This document shows, one piece after another, positions 52,125 through 60,426 of a stretch of 64,000 bases of DNA. Under the pieces are notes generated by a model that ran no database searches, was not told where the DNA came from, and saw only the letters and a list, made by a program, of their open reading frames with translations. Source of the DNA: Enhygromyxa salina (GTDB taxonomy: Bacteria; Myxococcota_A; Polyangia; Nannocystales; Nannocystaceae); contig NZ_PVNL01000147.1 of NCBI RefSeq assembly GCF_002994635.1, positions 124,001-188,000 on the forward strand, in the 5' to 3' direction. A program made the translations under genes and the position numbers. How positions within the stretch are numbered: the stretch's first letter is position 1; every line of letters starts with the position of its first letter.

Positions 52125-54647
52125 ATGCGCCGCAGCTGGTTTGTTCGTACGTCGTTAGTCCACGCATCCGTCACCGCCCTCGCACTGTCCACGCTCGCGC
52201 TCGCAGCGTGCGGTGATGATGCGGTCAGCGGCGGCGAAGAGAGCACCACCAGCGAGACCGGCGACGGCGACGGTGATCCGGGCGACGGTGATGGTGACCC
52301 GGGCGACGGCGACGGCGACGGTGACGGTGACGGTGATCCGGGCGACGGTGACGGCGACCCCGGCGATGGCGACGGTGATCAGCCGACGACCCCGCTGCAA
52401 GCCGGCGTGGCCATGCGCTACCTCGAGCACCCGATTGGGATCTCGCTCGCTGGCTACGGCGGCCGCCTGGGCGGCACCAACACCCCGTGGAGCGACCAAT
52501 TCTATGGCACCCGCGGCTTCTACAACTACCCCACGATCAAGGCGATCGTCATGCAGAGCGAGGCCGGCGAGCAGGTCGTGCTGATGAAGACCCCGATGAT
52601 GAGCGCCGAGTCTGGGGTCACCGACGCGACCGCGGCCAAGTACCAGGAGCTCTACGGCGACGATCTGCGCGGCCGCATCATCTGGGGGGCGACCCACTCC
52701 CACCACGCGCACGGTCGCTACTGGCGGCTTCCAGACATCTTTGGCGCGGTCGGGACCGACACCTCCGACGAAGAGGTCATCGATCTGCTCGCCACCGAGT
52801 TCGCCAAGACCATCAAGGACGCGATGGACGACCTCGGCGACGCGCAGTGGGGCTACACCGCGATCGAAGACTGGGATCCCAGCGACAAGGTCTACGGTGA
52901 CCGCCGCGGCGCCAACAACCCGACCTACGGCAAGGATCCAACGCTGACCGTGTTCGCGCTGCGTCGGCCCAACGGCACGCCCATGGCCGCGATGTTCAAC
53001 TTTGGCATCCACGGGATCAGCGTCGCCTACGAGAACGAGTTGCTGACCGAAGACGCGCCTGGGGCCGTGGAGCTCGAGTTCGAGCAGTACTTCTTCGAGC
53101 AGACCGGGCAGCCGATCTACGGCATGATCGCCCAGGCAGGCGGCGGCGACTCGTCCCCGCGCGGCGGGTTTTTGGGTCATGACGCGGCCACCCAGCGGAC
53201 TGAGCTGATCGGCACCGTCGCGGCGCCGGTGATCTTCGACGCCTACCAGAACCTCGCGTGGGACGACGACCCCGAGATCGTCGTGCAGTCGCGGCGCGTG
53301 GATCTGACCTACGAAAAATTTGGCTACGACCGCAGCGGCGAGTTCTCGGGTGAGCTCTTCAACGTCGTCCCGGTCGACTACGTGTGGGGCGGCTGGCAGT
53401 GCACGGGCGTCTCCGAGGACGACGACCCCAACACGTCGATGGAGGGCAAGAACAAGCAGTGCATCCCGATCGAGACCCTGCTGTTCGGCGACGTGCCCCA
53501 CGGCGAGATCCACCAGACCTACCTGAGCGTGGCAAAGATCGGCCCGCTGTTCATGATGACGATGCCCGGCGAGCCGGCCTACTCGATCATCAAGTACGCG
53601 CGCGACCAATTCGCGCTGCTGGACTCCCCCGAGCCGATCGACCTGATGGTGTGGGGCTACTCGCAGGACCACCTGCTGTACTTCACCGCGCCCGACGACT
53701 GGTTCCAGGGCGGCTACGAGTCCGAGATGAGCTTGTGGGGGCCCCAAGGTGGCGCGTTCATGGTCGACACCGACATGGAGATGATCGCGGACATCCTGGC
53801 CGGCGACATCGGGCCCGCGCTGGTCGAAGAGTCGCCCACGCTCACTGATCCAGGCAGCTTCACGCCGCGCGGGCTCGAGCTGAGCCAAAACCACGGCGCG
53901 GTGATCACCAACATAGAAGTGTTGCAGCGGCGCCTGGATCTGGTCCGGTTCCGGTTTGGCGGCGGCGACCCGAGCGTGGGCGCGCCGAACGTGCGGCTGC
54001 AGGTCGACGATGGCCAAGGTGGGTTCGCCGACGTTCCGCACCCCGCCGGTTGGCCCGGGCGCGCCTACGACAACAGCCGCAACGAGATGATCACCCACTA
54101 CGATCCCAACCCGGCGCCCAACGGCAACGTCGCGGCGTCGCGCGCCCACGTGTGGTACGTCGACTGGGAGATCCCCGCGGACTGGCCGGCCGGCGAGTAC
54201 CGCATGGTCGCGACGGGGCCGTACTGGGACGGCGCCAACGTCCAGCAGTACGAGGCCGCGAGCCTGCCGTTCGCGGTCGAGCAGTCCAACGACGCCAACC
54301 TGGCCGCGAACCTGACCGACCCCGACACGCTGTATCTGAGCCTGGTGTTGCCGAGCGTGCCGGAGGTCATGGACGGGACCTGGCCGGTCCGCGGCTGGCG
54401 TCTGCACGACGCCTGGCACACGCCCGAGGACGGGATCCACGTGCGCGCGCCGTTGAGCTTGGCGTTCATCGTCGACGGCATGCCGACCGGGGAGGTCTGG
54501 CAGGCCAGCTATGATCCGGTCGAGGACGCCTACGTGTTCGATTTTGGGCAGACGGGGATCGACGCGAGCGCGAACCTCGAGGTCGACGCGTGGCTGAGCG
54601 CGGACCTCGAGCCGAGCCCGGTCACGGCGACGATCACCGGGCCCTGA
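52125..54647 (+). CDS. Neutral/alkaline ceramidase-like lipoprotein
   Basis: 840 residues. Lipobox LALAAC (Cys29), then a (GDGDGDP)n linker to about residue 88. The catalytic domain resembles neutral ceramidase: VAMRYLEHPIGISLAGYGG near 95, WGATHSHHAHG (the H-x-H zinc segment), MFNFGIHGISVAYENEL and MTMPGEPAYSI. The C-terminal 200 residues form a beta-sandwich (VRFRFGGGDP ... WQASYDPVEDAYVFDFG). Ceramidases cleave the amide bond of ceramide. Outer-membrane lipid-anchored location would suit turnover of host, prey or own sphingolipids (Nannocystineae and relatives can make sphingolipids; inference). Confidence 0.75.
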   Translation: MRRSWFVRTSLVHASVTALALSTLALAACGDDAVSGGEESTTSETGDGDGDPGDGDGDPGDGDGDGDGDGDPGDGDGDPGDGDGDQPTTPLQAGVAMRYLEHPIGISLAGYGGRLGGTNTPWSDQFYGTRGFYNYPTIKAIVMQSEAGEQVVLMKTPMMSAESGVTDATAAKYQELYGDDLRGRIIWGATHSHHAHGRYWRLPDIFGAVGTDTSDEEVIDLLATEFAKTIKDAMDDLGDAQWGYTAIEDWDPSDKVYGDRRGANNPTYGKDPTLTVFALRRPNGTPMAAMFNFGIHGISVAYENELLTEDAPGAVELEFEQYFFEQTGQPIYGMIAQAGGGDSSPRGGFLGHDAATQRTELIGTVAAPVIFDAYQNLAWDDDPEIVVQSRRVDLTYEKFGYDRSGEFSGELFNVVPVDYVWGGWQCTGVSEDDDPNTSMEGKNKQCIPIETLLFGDVPHGEIHQTYLSVAKIGPLFMMTMPGEPAYSIIKYARDQFALLDSPEPIDLMVWGYSQDHLLYFTAPDDWFQGGYESEMSLWGPQGGAFMVDTDMEMIADILAGDIGPALVEESPTLTDPGSFTPRGLELSQNHGAVITNIEVLQRRLDLVRFRFGGGDPSVGAPNVRLQVDDGQGGFADVPHPAGWPGRAYDNSRNEMITHYDPNPAPNGNVAASRAHVWYVDWEIPADWPAGEYRMVATGPYWDGANVQQYEAASLPFAVEQSNDANLAANLTDPDTLYLSLVLPSVPEVMDGTWPVRGWRLHDAWHTPEDGIHVRAPLSLAFIVDGMPTGEVWQASYDPVEDAYVFDFGQTGIDASANLEVDAWLSADLEPSPVTATITGP
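52257..52380 (+). repeat. Gly-Asp-coding low-complexity repeat
   Basis: Imperfect 6-base units (GGCGAC/GGTGAC, with GATCCGGGC interruptions) encode the GDGDGDP linker after the lipobox of the ceramidase-like protein. The same type of linker recurs at 62160-62348. Confidence 0.9.
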
Positions 54648-54677
54648 GCGGGTCGCTGCGCGGCGTGTCGGCTGGGT

Positions 54678-54692
54678 GACGAAAATTTCGTC
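54678..54692. promoter_or_regulatory. Distal palindrome of the first enhancer array
   Basis: GACGAAAATTTCGTC, extended to 17 bp by flanking T and A; perfect dyad. Centre about 191 bases upstream of the predicted sigma-54 start. The copy at 56732-56746 is identical. Confidence 0.7.
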
Positions 54693-54751
54693 AGTGGAAT
54701 CGGCGCCTGGCGACGGCCTGGCGCCGCTTTTAGGTGGCGTTTCATGGGACT

Positions 54752-54810
54752 GACGAAATTCTCGTCGGTCGGCGACGATAATTTCGTCGATCGTCGACGA
54801 GATTGTCGTC
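54752..54810. promoter_or_regulatory. Three palindromic activator sites at 22-bp steps
   Basis: Sites at 54752-54766 (GACGAAATTCTCGTC), 54774-54788 (GACGATAATTTCGTC) and 54796-54810 (GACGAGATTGTCGTC) start exactly 22 bases apart, two helical turns, so bound dimers would stack on one face. Together with the distal site they give consensus GACGAnATTnTCGTC. Their centres lie about -117, -95 and -73 from the predicted start, the place for sigma-54 enhancer sites. Confidence 0.75.
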
Positions 54811-54849
54811 AACGACGGTTGAAGACCCTCGAATCGGGCTGAATTCGGG

Positions 54850-54865
54850 TGGCACACCGCGTGCA
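54850..54865 (+). promoter_or_regulatory. Sigma-54 promoter of the first RCC1 lipoprotein gene
   Basis: TGGCAC-N5-GTGCA fits TGGCAC-N5-TTGCA with one mismatch, and the invariant GG (54851-54852) and GC (54863-54864) are separated by exactly 10 bases. Predicted start about 54876, leader about 54 bases. Confidence 0.7.
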
Positions 54866-54929
54866 CATGGCCCCCCCGAGCACGGCGAGCATCGATCCCC
54901 GATCTGCCGCCAGTGCCCTCGGAGACGCC

Positions 54930-56576
54930 ATGAAACTCAATTCCGCAATTTCCCTCAGCCCCCTTCTCGTCCTCTTGCTCGGCGCATGCACCGAGACCGT
55001 GGACCTCACCGCCGACGACGGCACCGGAGATACAGATGGCACTGAAACCGGCGAGCAGGACACCTCGGACCCCGCTCCCGACGACACGGACATGGCCACG
55101 GGCGGCCCGGTGTGCGGTGACGGTCTCGTCGAGGGTGATGAAGCCTGCGAGCCGGGCTCCGAGGGCGACGAGGACGGCCTGTGCACGCCCGAGTGTCAGC
55201 TCAACGCCTGCGGTGATGGCTACACCTTCCCCGACGACTTCGAGGCCTGCGACGACGGCAACGCGCTCGACGATGACGAGTGCACCAACGCGTGCGAGTT
55301 CAACGTGTGTGGCGACGGCATCATTTTTTACGGAGTCGAGGGCTGCGACGACGGCAACGACGTCGTCGGGGACGGCTGCTCGAGCAGCTGCGAGCCGGAG
55401 CAGGTGACGCAGATCGTCGCTGGAGCCGCTCATACCTGTGCCCTTCTCCATACCGGCGCCGTACGCTGCTGGGGGTACAACGGCGCGGGCGCGCTGGGCT
55501 ACGGGCACACCGAGACGATCGGCGACGATGATCAACCGGCCGCCGCGGGCGACATCGATTTAGGTGGGATCGCTGTCCAGCTCAGCGCGGGCATGTTTCA
55601 CACTTGCGCGCTGCTCGACACCGGCGCCGTGCGGTGCTGGGGGACGAACTATGCCGGGCAACTCGGGATCCCGGGCTCCGAGAACATCGGTGATGATGAA
55701 GTCCCTGCGGCGGGCGGCGATGTCGTTCTTGGTGGCTCAGCCGTCCAGATTACGTCGGGGGACAGTCACACCTGCGCCCTGCTCGACACCGGGAAGGTGC
55801 GGTGCTGGGGCTATAACGATCGCGGTCAGCTCGGCTATGGGCATACCGAGACCATTGGCGACGATGAAAACCCGTCGCTCGCGGGCGACGTGACCCTGGG
55901 CTTCCACAGCGCCGTCCAACTCTCCGCTGGTGCCCGGCAAACGTGCGCGGTGCTCGAGGATGGCGCGCTTCGATGCTGGGGCAGCGCTGACACAGGGGCC
56001 CTGGGCTACGGCAACCTCGATGACATCGGCGACAATGAGACCCCGTGGTCGGCCGGCAATGTGCAGTTGGGGGCCAAGGCAGTCCAAGTCACGACTCATC
56101 TGCGGCACACCTGCGCGCGACTCGAGACTGGAGAGGTGCGGTGCTGGGGGGGACCTGCGATCGGCGTTCCGCATCTAAAAAACTTCATTGGGGACGACGA
56201 ATTTCCAACCGCCGTGGGACCGGTCGACGTTGGCGGCGCGGTCCTCGATATCAGCACCGGCGAGGATCACACCTGCGCGGTCCTCGAAGGCGGCGACGTG
56301 CGCTGCTGGGGGGACTCTTCGAATGGGCAGCTGGGGTACGGCAACACCGACAACGTTGGCTATTCCCAACATCCCTCGGCCGTGCCCACCGTCGATCTCG
56401 GGGGTGCCGCGATCACCTCGGTCGTGACGGGTTATGCTCACACTTGCGCGTTGGTGGTGGACGGCAGCGTGCGGTGCTGGGGAGACAACTCGCAAGGGCA
56501 GCTCGGGCTTGGCAACACCGAGAACGTTGGTGACGACGAGCTACCCGTCGACGTGGATCTTGTGCGGGTGTTCTGA
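54930..56576 (+). CDS. Lipoprotein with Cys-rich DUF4215-like repeats and RCC1 propeller (copy 1)
   Basis: 548 residues from ATG 54930 (GGAG ribosome site); longer upstream frames run through the promoter. Lipobox LLLGAC (Cys20). Residues about 65-150: three Cys-rich DUF4215/myxococcal repeats (VCGDGLVEGDEACEPG, ACGDGYTFPDDFEACDDGN, VCGDGIIFYGVEGCDDGN). From about 155 to the end: seven RCC1-type blades, each like TQIVAGAAHTCALLHTGAVRCWG with a conserved C-x-L ... V-R-C-W-G pair. A surface beta-propeller, probably for ligand or protein binding. Near-identical copy lies 2042 bases downstream. Confidence 0.85.
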   Translation: MKLNSAISLSPLLVLLLGACTETVDLTADDGTGDTDGTETGEQDTSDPAPDDTDMATGGPVCGDGLVEGDEACEPGSEGDEDGLCTPECQLNACGDGYTFPDDFEACDDGNALDDDECTNACEFNVCGDGIIFYGVEGCDDGNDVVGDGCSSSCEPEQVTQIVAGAAHTCALLHTGAVRCWGYNGAGALGYGHTETIGDDDQPAAAGDIDLGGIAVQLSAGMFHTCALLDTGAVRCWGTNYAGQLGIPGSENIGDDEVPAAGGDVVLGGSAVQITSGDSHTCALLDTGKVRCWGYNDRGQLGYGHTETIGDDENPSLAGDVTLGFHSAVQLSAGARQTCAVLEDGALRCWGSADTGALGYGNLDDIGDNETPWSAGNVQLGAKAVQVTTHLRHTCARLETGEVRCWGGPAIGVPHLKNFIGDDEFPTAVGPVDVGGAVLDISTGEDHTCAVLEGGDVRCWGDSSNGQLGYGNTDNVGYSQHPSAVPTVDLGGAAITSVVTGYAHTCALVVDGSVRCWGDNSQGQLGLGNTENVGDDELPVDVDLVRVF

Positions 56577-56608
56577 GGAACGGGCGTCCTCGACTGCTTC
56601 ACATGTTT

Positions 56609-56640
56609 GGACCGCCGGGGAGACCCGGCGGTCCTTTCTG
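56609..56640 (+). terminator. Terminator of RCC1 copy 1
   Basis: GGACCGCCGGG (56609-56619), loop GAGA, CCCGGCGGTCC (56624-56634) then TTTCTG. 11-bp perfect stem just after the stop. Confidence 0.8.
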
Positions 56641-56731
56641 CGTTTTGGCGTTGTTTGGCGTGCCCCGTGAGATGAGGTTGGCCTCGCTATCACGGGGCCT
56701 GGCCGACCGCTGCGCGCTCTGTCGGCTGGGT

Positions 56732-56746
56732 GACGAAAATTTCGTC
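56732..56746. promoter_or_regulatory. Distal palindrome of the second enhancer array
   Basis: GACGAAAATTTCGTC, identical to 54678-54692; centre about 179 bases upstream of the predicted start. Confidence 0.7.
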
Positions 56747-56793
56747 AGGTGGATCGGGGGTTGGCGCGGCTTCAGGCCACGTTTCATGCAACT

Positions 56794-56852
56794 GACGAAA
56801 TTCTCGTCAGTCGGCGACGAGATTCTCGCCAGTCGGCGACGAGATTCTCGTC
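56794..56852. promoter_or_regulatory. Three palindromic activator sites at 22-bp steps (second array)
   Basis: Sites at 56794-56808 (GACGAAATTCTCGTC), 56816-56830 (GACGAGATTCTCGCC, one arm base changed) and 56838-56852 (GACGAGATTCTCGTC), again exactly 22 bases apart, centres about -117, -95 and -73. Positions relative to the promoter match the first array base for base, although the sequence between sites differs. Confidence 0.75.
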
Positions 56853-56891
56853 AACGACGGATGAGGACCCTCGAATCTGGCTGAATTCGAG

Positions 56892-56907
56892 TGGCACACC
56901 GCGTGCA
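56892..56907 (+). promoter_or_regulatory. Sigma-54 promoter of the second RCC1 lipoprotein gene
   Basis: TGGCAC-N5-GTGCA identical to the first copy; GG 56893-56894 and GC 56905-56906 with 10 bases between. Predicted start about 56918. Confidence 0.7.
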
Positions 56908-56971
56908 CATGGCCCCCCCGAGCACGGCGAGCATCGATCCCCGATCTGCCGCCAGTGCCCTCGGAGACGCC

Positions 56972-58612
56972 ATGAAACTCAATTCCGCAATTTCCCTCAG
57001 CCCCATTCTCGTCCTCTTGCTCGGCGCGTGCGCTGACGACGCAGACTTCACCGCCGACGACGGCACCGGCGACACGGACGGCACCGAGACCGGTGAGCCG
57101 GACACCTCGGAGGCCGCTCCCGACGACACCGATGCGGGCGGGCCCGTGTGTGGTGATGGGCTCGTCGAGAGCGATGAAGCCTGCGAGCCGGGCTCCTCGG
57201 GCGACGAAGACGGCCTGTGCACGCCCGATTGTCAGCTCAATGTCTGCGGCGATGGCTACACCTTTGCTGACGACTTCGAGGCCTGCGACGATGGCAACGA
57301 ACTCGACGACGACGAATGCACGACCGCGTGCGAGCTCAATGTGTGTGGCGATGGCATCATCTTCTACGGTGTCGAGGGGTGCGATGATGGCAACGACGTC
57401 GAGGGCGACGGCTGCTCGAACAGCTGCGAGCCGGAGCAGGTGACGCAGATCGTCGCCGGGGCCACGCACGCCTGTGCCCTCCTCCACACCGGCGCCGTGC
57501 GTTGTTGGGGTGAGAACACGTATGGGGAGCTGGGATACGGGCACACCGAGACGATCGGCGACGATGAGCACCCGGCCGCCGCGGGCGACGTCGAGATCGG
57601 CGGGATCGCTGTCCAGATCAGCGCGGGCTATTTTCATACTTGCGCGTTGCTCGACACCGGCGCCGTGCGTTGCTGGGGGAACAATATCGCCGGGCAACTT
57701 GGAACTCCGGGCTCGCAGGACATCGGTGATGACGAGGTCCCCGCGACGGCCGGCGACATCGTGCTCGGTGGCTCGGCTGTCCAAATTACATCGGGCGACG
57801 CTCACACTTGCGCCCTGCTCGACACCGGAGCGGTGCGCTGCTGGGGCCTCAACAGTCACGGTCAGCTCGGTTATGGGCATATGGAGAGCATTGGCGACAA
57901 TGAGAACCCATCGCTGGCGGGCGACGTGACCCTGGGCTTCCACAAGGCCGTCCAGATCTCCGCCGGGTCGTTTCAAACCTGCGCGGTGCTCGCGAATGGG
58001 GCGGTTCGATGCTGGGGTAGCTCTTTTGGCGGGGTCCTGGGCTACGGCAACCTCAACCAGATCGGCGACGATGAGACCCCCGCGTCGGCCGGCGATGTGC
58101 AGTTGGACGCCAAGGCGGTCCAGGTCTCGACCCACCTCGCACACAGCTGCGCGCGACTCGAGACTGGAGACGTTCAGTGTTGGGGTGGAGTTGCGCTGGG
58201 CTATCCGAGTGTGGAAGACGCGGTTGGGGACGATGAATTTCCAACCGCCGTGGGAACGGTCGACGTGGGTGGCGCGGTCCTCGATGTCAGCACTGGGCAG
58301 TACCACACCTGCGCGGTGCTCGAAGGTGGGGCCGTGCGCTGCTGGGGAGCCTCTCCGGTTGGGCAGCTCGGGTATGGCAATACCGGCCAGGTTGGTTATG
58401 TCCAACATCCGTCGGCTGTGGATTCCGTCGATCTCGGGGGGGCTGCGATCACCTCGATCGTGACGGGTGACGTGTTCACTTGCGCGTTGGGGGTGAATGG
58501 CAGCGTGCGGTGCTGGGGAGGCAACGAATTTGGCCAACTCGGTCTTGGCAACACCGAGAACGTCGGTGACGACGAGCTGCCGATCGACGTGGACCCTGTG
58601 CGGGTGTTCTGA
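56972..58612 (+). CDS. Lipoprotein with Cys-rich DUF4215-like repeats and RCC1 propeller (copy 2)
   Basis: 546 residues. Same layout as copy 1: lipobox LLLGAC, acidic linker two residues shorter, three Cys-rich repeats, seven RCC1 blades. The first 20 residues differ by one (PIL for PLL). Divergence is concentrated in the variable turns between blades (for example NYAGQLGIPG versus NIAGQLGTPG), the likely ligand-facing loops, whereas the TCALLDTGAVRCWG cores are kept. This suggests a recent duplication with drift in binding loops. Own promoter and terminator, so independently transcribed. Confidence 0.85.
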   Translation: MKLNSAISLSPILVLLLGACADDADFTADDGTGDTDGTETGEPDTSEAAPDDTDAGGPVCGDGLVESDEACEPGSSGDEDGLCTPDCQLNVCGDGYTFADDFEACDDGNELDDDECTTACELNVCGDGIIFYGVEGCDDGNDVEGDGCSNSCEPEQVTQIVAGATHACALLHTGAVRCWGENTYGELGYGHTETIGDDEHPAAAGDVEIGGIAVQISAGYFHTCALLDTGAVRCWGNNIAGQLGTPGSQDIGDDEVPATAGDIVLGGSAVQITSGDAHTCALLDTGAVRCWGLNSHGQLGYGHMESIGDNENPSLAGDVTLGFHKAVQISAGSFQTCAVLANGAVRCWGSSFGGVLGYGNLNQIGDDETPASAGDVQLDAKAVQVSTHLAHSCARLETGDVQCWGGVALGYPSVEDAVGDDEFPTAVGTVDVGGAVLDVSTGQYHTCAVLEGGAVRCWGASPVGQLGYGNTGQVGYVQHPSAVDSVDLGGAAITSIVTGDVFTCALGVNGSVRCWGGNEFGQLGLGNTENVGDDELPIDVDPVRVF

Positions 58613-58644
58613 GAAACGGGGCGCCTTCGACTGCTTCGCATGTA

Positions 58645-58676
58645 CGGACCGCCGGGGAGACCTGGCGGTCCGTTTC
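58645..58676 (+). terminator. Terminator of RCC1 copy 2
   Basis: CGGACCGCC (58645-58653) pairs with GGCGGTCCG (58664-58672), extended by a bulged GG/CC, followed by TTTCT. Homologous to the copy 1 terminator. Confidence 0.75.
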
Positions 58677-58692
58677 TACATTTGCGGCCGGT

Positions 58693-59082
58693 TCAAAACA
58701 CCCGAACCGAGACTTCGCCAGCTTTCTTGGGGATCGTCAGGACCCCGCGCGCGATCACCCGCTCACCATCGCGGACCTCGAGGTCGTGCTTGCCGGGCTT
58801 GATCGGCACATACAGCGCGGGAACGGGGGCGATCCACACGCCGTCGACGAACACGCTGCCGCGCCCGTTGGCGACTTGCACGGTCAGCTGAACGTCCTTG
58901 TTCTTGCGGTTGCGCTTGGCCTCGCGCGCGCGCGCAGAGTCGTCTAGTTGCTCGCCGGATGCCCAGCCGGCCCCGGAGACACATGCATCGGGGCCGCACT
59001 CTTCAGCGGCGTGGGCGGGAGTGGGCGCGAGGGCGCAGGCCAGGCTGAGGAGGGCGAGCCGTGAGAGTTGGCGCGGCGTCAT
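58693..59082 (-). CDS. Exported PEGA-like protein
   Basis: 129 residues. Signal peptide ending TPAHAA, a short Cys pair (EECGPDACVSG), a charged helical linker (DDSARAREAKRNRKNKD) and a C-terminal PEGA-like beta domain (GSVFVDGVWIAPVPALYVPI, KPGKHDLEVRDGERV, ending VSVRVF). PEGA domains are small surface or periplasmic modules often tied to carbohydrate or peptidoglycan. Starts 4 bases after the stop of the TPR-like membrane protein, so cotranscribed with it. Confidence 0.75.
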   Translation of the reverse strand: MTPRQLSRLALLSLACALAPTPAHAAEECGPDACVSGAGWASGEQLDDSARAREAKRNRKNKDVQLTVQVANGRGSVFVDGVWIAPVPALYVPIKPGKHDLEVRDGERVIARGVLTIPKKAGEVSVRVF

Positions 59083-59086
59083 GGAC

Positions 59087-60034
59087 TCAGAACCTTCCTT
59101 GGACGCTCAGGCCGGCGCCCGTGCAGTCGAGGCCGAGCAACCCGGCGCACATCAACGTGGGCGTGACCTGGGCCGATGCCTCGGTGGGGGATCGCTTGCG
59201 CTGCTTGTTTCCGAGCGCGATCAAGGCCGCGCCGACGCTGATCCCGACGACCGCCACGCCGATGCCGACGCCCGCGAGCAGGTTGGCCGTGCGACCGCGG
59301 GCTTCGGCGGCGCTGTGTTCTGGCTCGTAGACGGTGGGATCTTCGACGTCGGCCTGGGCCTGACCGCCGAGGACCAAGCCAGCGACGCCAAGCCCCGCGC
59401 CGCCGAGACCGAGCACGATCGCCGCGCTGCCACCGGCGATCAGTCCGGTGCCGGGCTTGGCCGGCTTGCGCTGGCGCTCGGTCTGTTCGGGGGCGTTGGC
59501 GGCTTGGGCGGCCGCGGCTTGCTCGGCTTCGATCTCGGCGATCAGCGCCTCCGCGTCGGTGACGACTGCCCGGGCGCGATCGATCACGACGCCCAGGTAC
59601 TCGGGCGCGACCGGCTGCCAGCTCGCCGAGCTCGCGCTGTCACGCAGGAAGTACAGCATGTCCAGGGCCAGCTGGACCCGATCGATCGCGGTCTGTGCCG
59701 CGACGATCGAGCGCTGGGTCGCGGCCTGCTCGCGCCACGCCTCGGCGGCGTCGACGATCAACACGGGATCCGCCAGCTCGATCCCCTTGGACCAGTACAG
59801 CTCGGCGGCCTGCTCGTGGGCGCCAGCTTGAATCAGCTGCTGGCCCTGCTGCTCGATGCCAAACCGCGCGCTGTTGGCCGAGTCGGGGGTGATGTCGCCG
59901 TCGCGCGGGCCGAGCGTGAAGGCGGTGGCCGCGTCCGCCCAGGTGGTGGGCCCGCTCGCGAGCGCGGGGCTCGAGATCAGCAGGGCCGAGCTCAGCCCCA
60001 CGCAGATGAGCCTCGCTGGTAGGTTGACCAGCAT
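59087..60034 (-). CDS. Exported TPR-like protein with two membrane helices
   Basis: 315 residues. Signal peptide (CVGLSSALLISSPALAS), a helical domain of about 140 residues resembling a TPR (GAHEQAAELYWSKGIELADPVL), an Ala/Glu/Lys-rich linker, two Gly-rich membrane helices (about 200-225 and 250-275), and a short exported tail with a Cys pair (LMCAGLLGLDC) ending SVQGRF. This TPR-plus-helices layout together with PEGA proteins is common in myxobacterial genomes. TAAAGC lies 6 bases before the ATG, a weak leaderless box. Confidence 0.7.
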   Translation of the reverse strand: MLVNLPARLICVGLSSALLISSPALASGPTTWADAATAFTLGPRDGDITPDSANSARFGIEQQGQQLIQAGAHEQAAELYWSKGIELADPVLIVDAAEAWREQAATQRSIVAAQTAIDRVQLALDMLYFLRDSASSASWQPVAPEYLGVVIDRARAVVTDAEALIAEIEAEQAAAAQAANAPEQTERQRKPAKPGTGLIAGGSAAIVLGLGGAGLGVAGLVLGGQAQADVEDPTVYEPEHSAAEARGRTANLLAGVGIGVAVVGISVGAALIALGNKQRKRSPTEASAQVTPTLMCAGLLGLDCTGAGLSVQGRF

Positions 60035-60108
60035 CCCCGAGCTTTACCACCCCGGCGGGCTGTTTGTCATGGCGAGCGCGCGCCCAGGTTTGTAATCTCT
60101 GGCCTCGC

Positions 60109-60423
60109 ATGCGCTCGCACACCGCACTGCTGGCCGTCCTCCTGGCGAGCGTGGGCTGCTACCGCGGCTTCGATGTCGAGGACAAACAGCCGCCGCCGGG
60201 CTACCCGGGGGGCTCGTGCCTGGTCGGGAGCGGCTGCAACCAAGGTGCGCAGTGCCTGGCCGAGGCGCAGGTGTGCATCGACCCGCTCGATCCGTGCAAG
60301 GGCATCTACTGCGGCGGCAACGGGAGCTGCAGCTTCGACCTCGACACCAACGCGCCGTTTTGTGCGTGCGACCCGGGCTTCACCAATGAATCGTTCGCGT
60401 TCTTCTGCACGCCAGGTCGGTGA
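60109..60423 (+). CDS. Small EGF-like Cys-rich lipoprotein
   Basis: 104 residues. Lipobox LASVGC (Cys17), a Pro-rich spacer, then eight or more cysteines: SCLVGSGCNQGAQC, VCIDPLDPCKGIYCGG, GSCSFD and FCACDPGF, the last matching EGF-like C-x-C-x-x-G-[FY]. TAATCT is 10 bases before the ATG, so the mRNA leader is at most a few bases. The stop is 3 bases before queC, so possibly cotranscribed. Function unknown. Confidence 0.7.
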   Translation: MRSHTALLAVLLASVGCYRGFDVEDKQPPPGYPGGSCLVGSGCNQGAQCLAEAQVCIDPLDPCKGIYCGGNGSCSFDLDTNAPFCACDPGFTNESFAFFCTPGR

Positions 60424-60426
60424 CTG

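Larger units (their letters stand above)
54660..58672 (+). repeat. Tandem duplication of a complete sigma-54-controlled RCC1 gene unit
   Basis: Two units of about 2.04 kb, each with distal palindrome, three 22-bp-spaced palindromes, sigma-54 promoter, near-identical 5' leader (from the GTGCACATGG promoter region to the start codon), RCC1 lipoprotein gene and a GGACCGCC hairpin terminator. Start codons are 2042 bases apart. The regulatory parts are better conserved than the coding parts. Confidence 0.9.

Noticed and set aside
54678..54810. Palindromes ahead of the RCC1 gene as terminators or transposon ends.
   Set aside because: Short, AT-centred, at fixed 22-bp steps and conserved relative to a sigma-54 promoter; operator-like, not terminator-like.
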